Of a stretch of 64,000 nt of DNA, positions 59,460-64,000 are shown piece after piece. The DNA comes from Distichodus sexfasciatus. Lineage: Eukaryota > Chordata > Actinopteri > Characiformes > Distichodontidae. A program made the position numbers and the translations under genes. The stretch is from contig JAVGVS010000106.1 in assembly GCA_032718565.1 (NCBI GenBank), forward strand, positions 1,048,389 to 1,112,388, written 5' to 3'. Numbering within the stretch: the stretch's first letter is position 1; the number at the start of each line of letters is the position of its first letter. Under the pieces are notes generated by a model, which searched no databases, had not been told where the DNA came from, and was given only the letters and a program-made list of their open reading frames with translations.

Positions 59460-59796
59460 CTATGACAGTAGGGCTGGAGGAAACTGCTGAGTTCTTGGAT
59501 GGTCCTCTAGGCCTGACCATTCAATTGAGGATGGTATCCAGAGGTCAGGCTGACTGCAGTCTCCAGGTGTGTCATGAATGCCTTCCAAACTTGGAAATAA
59601 ATTGGGGACTGCGGTCAGACAGGATTTGGCCCAGGATGCCATAAAAATGGAACATATACTGGAACAGAGCCTGGAGAGCAGAGGGAAGAGAACAGAAGGG
59701 GATAAACCAGCATCCATTTGAATATCTGTCAACAACCACCAAGACCAAGCCTTTTGATTCCAGCAGATCTCCAAATCCACAGCAATGTGGGACCAC
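59460..59796 (-). pseudogene. Gypsy integrase core fragment
   Basis: LVLVVVDRYSNGCWFIPFCS and LFQYMFHFYGILGQILSDRS include the first two integrase-core acidic positions (VDR and SDR). The frame then shifts: the last part is read in another frame. Confidence 0.75.
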
Positions 59797-60199
59797 AGTT
59801 TGTCTGGTATTTACCAGCAGGCAAATCTTGGGGACTCTTTGTGGTAGCAGGACAACACCATGTTATGCATATCCTTCTTATATGAGGGCCATCAATATTT
59901 CTTGGAAATGACCTCCTGGGTACATGTTACCCCCAGATGTCCTGTAGCAGGTGTAATATGAGCACACTGTATCACCTTCACCCTGAGCCACTCCAACATG
60001 AAGACTAAATGAGGGGGGCAATCAGTAGGTACAGGACTCGTCCTTGTTTACCTGGTGATCTCCTCATCTAGCTCCCACATGATGGGAGCGAGTATGAGCG
60101 AAGGTGGCAGAATGGGCTCTGGCTCCCCACGGGAGTCTGGCAGATCAAATGGATAGTGTGATGGCCTTCCCATTCTGCTTGCCTGGCCTATATGTGAGT

Positions 60200-60790
60200 T
60201 TAAAATTGAAATGAGTAAAAAAACAGAGCCCATCTGGCTTGATCTGTGTTCAACTGTTTTGCCTGCTGAAGGTATTTGAGATTACGGTGGTTGGTTAACA
60301 CTTCAAAGGGCTGCTGGGCCACCTCAAGTAAGTGGTGCGAATTGGTCAATGCGGCTTTTACTGTGAGCAGTTCGCGGTTCCTGATGTCATAATTTTGTTC
60401 TGCCTCTGTGAGCTTACAGGAGTAGAAGGCACATGGGTAAAGTTTTCCGGGTTTGCCATGCCATTGAGACAGTACCATCCCCAACCCTACCTCCGAGGCA
60501 TTCACCTCCACAATGAATTGTTTGTTAGGCATGTTCAGTAATGGGGCAGACATGAACATTTGTTTTAACTGATTAAATGCTTTGCAAGCTGTAGACATGA
60601 AGGTGATACTTTTAGGTTTACCTTGGAGGAGGGATGTAAAGGGGCAGCTACTGAGCTGTAATTTCAGATGAATTGAAACAACATTAAAAGATCTTGTTAA
60701 AAAAATATACCTTTGCACTGCTGTCTTTACAAACGCTGCATTACATCTTCCCTGAGTCTTGCTCCCAATTGATAGCCTTCATGCCAGGTA
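60200..60790 (-). pseudogene. Gypsy reverse transcriptase end and RNase H
   Basis: AFNQLKQMFMSAPLLNMP, VEVNASEVGLGMVLSQ (RNase H first Asp replaced by Asn), YDIRNRELLTVKAAL and LTNHRNLKYL (TDH changed to TNH) mark the RT connection and RNase H. Two catalytic Asp positions are changed, so it would be inactive even without frameshifts. Confidence 0.8.
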
Positions 60791-60987
60791 GGGGCTGTGG
60801 GTCTGGGTGGGTTCTTACCAAGAAGTCAGCCATTGTGTGCAGCGCCTGCCTGCAGTCTGCTCCCTACGCTGTTGTTTTCCAGGATAAACAAGTCATGTGT
60901 TGAACCGGGCCACTGTGCAACCACGTTTGTCAGGACCATATCAGCGTCACAAATAACTTGCACATTTATAGAATGCATGTTTTCTAT

Positions 60988-61495
60988 TTACATATATACA
61001 TATTTGTTTTCATATGGAGCTCTTATTGCAACATGAGTGCAGTCAATTGTGCAAATTAAATTTGGGAAACCAGACATTGCTGCAAATTGCCTTTTGATGT
61101 TGACCTGTTCAGTGTAAGGGAACTTAATGTAGCTACTAGTCATTTTAATAATCCCATTCAAAACAACAGGTATTATTGAGCTTAGTGATGGTTGTGATAT
61201 CCCAGACCTAGAATACAATTAAACACAATTGCATTGTTATTGTATTTCCTAAACAAGCTTTAGAACAAATTCACAATTTTATTGTTAATTACAACATATA
61301 CTTGTCGGCTAATTCCCACTGGTAACAGCCAGTTGCAAGGAACCCCAGGGTTGTCAGTAGCTGTATTTGTACCGGGATTGTGCAGTTTGGTCGGGTTGGT
61401 CTCTCTAACATTGGACCCAGTTCAGCACATAGCTCCAAAATCACATATCTAGGTAATCTAAATTGGCTTATGAGCAGGTCATCATCATGGGCCAA
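60988..61495 (-). pseudogene. PIF/Harbinger transposase fragments (HARBI1-like)
   Basis: The first frame (61495-61289) reads LLISQFRLPRYVILELCAEL and then FLATGCYQWELADK. The second (61218-60988) reads RSGISQPSLSSIIPVVLNGI and FPNLICTIDCTHVAIRAP, which contains the first catalytic Asp. The two are in order but separated by a frame break, and the remaining catalytic residues are missing. It sits where the middle of the Gypsy RT should be. Confidence 0.85.
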
Positions 61496-61883
61496 AAATC
61501 TTAATGGCCCCTAAACACCCATACTCTTCTCATTCTGCCATTGGCATAATCTTCTAACAATGCCAGCGCATCCATTGTTACGTTACGCACGAATGTGATC
61601 GCGATATTTATGTGTTTTCAGCAATCAGACTGATTGTTTCACACCCTGTCCAAATGATTGTGATAATCAGGACTACCACTTACCCATTTACATTTCAACA
61701 GCTGCGGCACATAGATTAAAAATGTAGAGTCAATATTTTAGTCAGATTATATATTTATTCACTATTATAAATATGTGACTACAAGTGAAATTAAATGTAC
61801 GGTGAATGACTCACTAGCACAAGGAATTATTATTTATGTACTGATGCCACTCACGATGCCACCATGGTTGTATTTTTTTCTCC

Positions 61884-61960
61884 AAAATGTTCGCACGCAT
61901 GGGTCAGATTTGGGTCAAATCTGATCCATGTTCGCACGCATGGGTCAGATTTTGGCGCAC
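61884..61960. repeat. Short direct repeat
   Basis: GTTCGCACGCATGGGTCAGA occurs at about 61889 and again about 41 bases later. Confidence 0.7.
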
Positions 61961-62329
61961 CTTCTGCCATCAAGTTTGTTTCTATAGATCGCAACGTTCG
62001 CGTAGAAAGAGGCGTACGCATCTTTTAGGTCCTGTTTTGTGCATACACAATGGTTATAAATGAGACCCCTGGTCTGTCTCATACTCCCTGTCTGTCAAAG
62101 TCCTTGCCCCACCTTCCTATTGTGTCTCATTGGTAGATCACTGTTCATTAGTTTGTTCACCTTAGCTTTTCCCTATTGTCTTTGTTGGTCCACCCTCACA
62201 CTACCCTCCCCATGTCGGCATGCTCTGTGTGTTTTTGAAGATACAAGAGAGTTTGTTTTTGTTTGTGGTCATCGTGAACCTATGTTCAGTTTGAATTCTT
62301 CCAATAAAATGGCTTGTACTGTGACCTCG

Positions 62330-62570
62330 CCTCATGTCATGCTGACACGCCACATGACAAACTGATTTAACATGTCCCTCAGGACATTGTTTATAAAACA
62401 CAGGAAGACAGAGGGGGCATTAACGAGCCTGTATTGCATCACGTTATATTCGTACTGACCTGAGGCAGTACTGAACGCTGTCTTCCATTCTTCACCTGCC
62501 CTGATGTGCACAAGGTTGTATGCACTCTGGAGGTCAAGCTTAGTAAATACGGTTGACCCCCAGAGTCGCT
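62330..62570 (-). pseudogene. Gypsy reverse transcriptase, N-terminal part
   Basis: KLDLQSAYNLVHIRAGEEWK, then YNVMQYRLVNAPSVF on the minus strand, match the start of the Gypsy RT palm. The catalytic YxDD segment is missing: the sequence leaves Gypsy at about 62330. Confidence 0.75.
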
Positions 62571-62833
62571 TGATGGTAGCAGGAAGCTTCTTTCAAATCA
62601 GAATATTGTGACACAAGGGGATACCTAAAATAATTTGGTGAGGAGATTGAGGAAGGACTATAAATGAAGGGGTTGAGTGGTGAGTGAAATAGGAGCAGTA
62701 ATCGTGGTAAGTGGAGTTTGGCATACAGATCAGCCATCTAGGACATGGACAGTGACAGGGCTGGCTAGGGAAGTGGTAAGGAGATTCAGGGAAACAATGG
62801 AATGTGAAATAAAATTCCCAGCCAATCTGGAAT

Positions 62834-63674
62834 CTATAAGGGAAGAGACAGAGACAGTTGGACAAAGACAAAAAAAACGGAAATAATAAACTGATTAGAT
62901 AACTTGAAAAGGTCATCCTGGGGATGTGATTCAGGAAATTCAGGGTGATAGGAACATTGCAGACAACAGTGTCCTCTTTGTCCACAATACAGACAGACCC
63001 CTGCCTGTGTCCACTGGTGATGTTCCCTTGCAGGAAGACGAGACGCCGCTACGCCAGACGGATTCTTCTCAGGCAGAGGCAACGATGGTGGTAGTTGAAA
63101 CCCTGGAATGTGTTGGAAGACAAGGCGGCAAACATCTGTGACACATCCAAACTCGTGTTCACTTTGCAACACACAAGCTCCATCTGGATGTCTGGATTGA
63201 GAATATCTCTGTATACAGAGAGAAGTGCCTCACCGTTCCAACGGTGATTGAACACCGTCTGGCACACAAACGTGGAGTAGGAGGTTCTTGCAGAACTGCC
63301 ACCCCTCCAGACAGCTGCAGCCCAGTCCTGGGCCCACCCCGTGAGCCGCTGGATCACTGTAGAAATTTTCTCTGTCTCACTGAGCCCTGGACACTCTGCA
63401 AAGTAAAGCTCACAAGCCAGGATGAAGTTGCGATACCCTCCTGGATCTCCTGCGTATCATTCCAGAAGCAAAGCATGGTGCATAACACTGGGAGTAGGTG
63501 GAATGGGCACGCGAACTGGTCCTGTGGGCAAACAGAGATGTTGCACGACCTCATTGAGGGCATGGTTGAGTTGAAGAAGTTGTGACGGTGATACTGATGG
63601 TGGATGGAGGGCATCTCATCTGGAGGCAGGGGTACTCCTGCTGTGTCTGTATGGTAGTGCCCATCTTCTATCAT
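62834..63674 (-). pseudogene. Gypsy gag, frameshifted
   Basis: Three overlapping frames. N-terminal part 63674-63354, middle 63357-63049 (LTGWAQDWAAAVW, typical of Gypsy gag) and C-terminal 63172-62834 with the zinc knuckle CLYCGQRGHCCLQC (C-x2-C-x4-H-x4-C) near 62955-63000. Confidence 0.8.
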
Positions 63675-63687
63675 CTATCTTTTAGTA

Positions 63688-64000
63688 TGATAAACCAGAA
63701 GACACACTTGCAGGAAAACCAAGGACGTTCTTTAACAGTCTTTAAGAGATCAAAAATCCAGGAAATGGGGGAAAACCAAAATCAAAACAAATGGTAACAA
63801 AGAGTCAATGGGGAGCATAAGACCTAAAATAAAGTCTAGAAAAACACAGTTACAAGAAACACACAAAATTCAATGGGAATCAAAAGAACATCAAAGGTAA
63901 CAAGGTAACAAGACACAGGTGAAAATAATGATTAACATGGGAGCAATCTAAATGGGGAGTGACCTACTAAGAAGAGAACACAAAGTGCACTCAACAATAC
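63688..64000 (-). repeat. 5' LTR of the Gypsy element, cut by the window end
   Basis: Repeats the text of 58532-58890. Compared with the left copy it has a small insertion (CAGTCTTTAAGAG) and a deletion near 63896. The inner edge lacks the last ~15 bases of the left LTR. Confidence 0.8.

Larger units (their letters stand above)
58517..64000 (-). mobile_element. Ty3/Gypsy LTR retrotransposon, degraded, runs off the window
   Basis: LTRs at 58517-58900 and from 63688 to the window end share long phrases (GTATGATAAACCAGAAGACA, ACAAAATTCAATGGGAATCA, AATAATGATTAACA). On the minus strand between them, in the normal Gypsy order: gag with a CCHC zinc knuckle, RT start, RT end/RNase H, integrase and a C-terminal chromodomain-like segment. 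Protease is not recognisable, all frames are broken and the middle of RT is replaced by other DNA. Confidence 0.9.

Noticed and set aside
61750..64000. CRISPR-like or phage features
   Set aside because: The repeats here are LTRs and a short direct repeat; nothing in the window is prokaryotic.

Overview
This is a teleost fish genomic window. The evidence is two vertebrate genes with small exons and large introns, plus a typical fish transposon load: Tc1/mariner, many hAT-type non-autonomous elements including a Tol2-like one, Rex1-like and L2 LINEs, Ty3/Gypsy elements, PIF/Harbinger and a tRNA-derived SINE. The flavour of the repeats suggests an otophysan such as a catfish, characin or relative, but I cannot name the species.

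Two cellular genes lie head to tail on the + strand. The first, 459-12028, is ska2 (spindle and kinetochore-associated protein 2); its first exon lies outside the window. The recognisable SKA2 core is in exons at 459-548, 2288-2464 and 2662-2736. The frame then continues through 2987-3023, 11620-11809 and 11896-12028 into a C-terminal extension of roughly 100 residues that human SKA2 lacks. By eye the extension resembles the start of the SKA1 microtubule-binding winged-helix domain. The second gene, about 17867-35370, is htatsf1 (Tat-SF1), a U2 snRNP-associated splicing and elongation factor with two RRMs. A 5' UTR exon is followed by nine coding exons giving 446 residues, much shorter than the human protein because the acidic tail is short.

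The introns and the space between the genes are filled with mobile elements. hAT-type non-autonomous elements at 614-2153, 7609-8045 and 28653-29684 keep perfect 8-bp target duplications. A 1583-bp Tc1 element with a once-frameshifted transposase lies in an htatsf1 intron. A Rex1-like LINE fills 24662-26730.

From about 35.5 kb to the end there is no recognisable cellular gene. This half is layered transposon wreckage: a ~177-bp tandem array split by a Tol2-like MITE, three L2 LINEs, a solo LTR inserted in an L2 endonuclease, a second solo LTR split by a Rex1-like LINE, tandem hairpin-ended repeats, and a minus-strand Ty3/Gypsy element (58517 to the window end) carrying a PIF/Harbinger fragment. 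Target duplications and nesting give a relative order of insertion for several of these.
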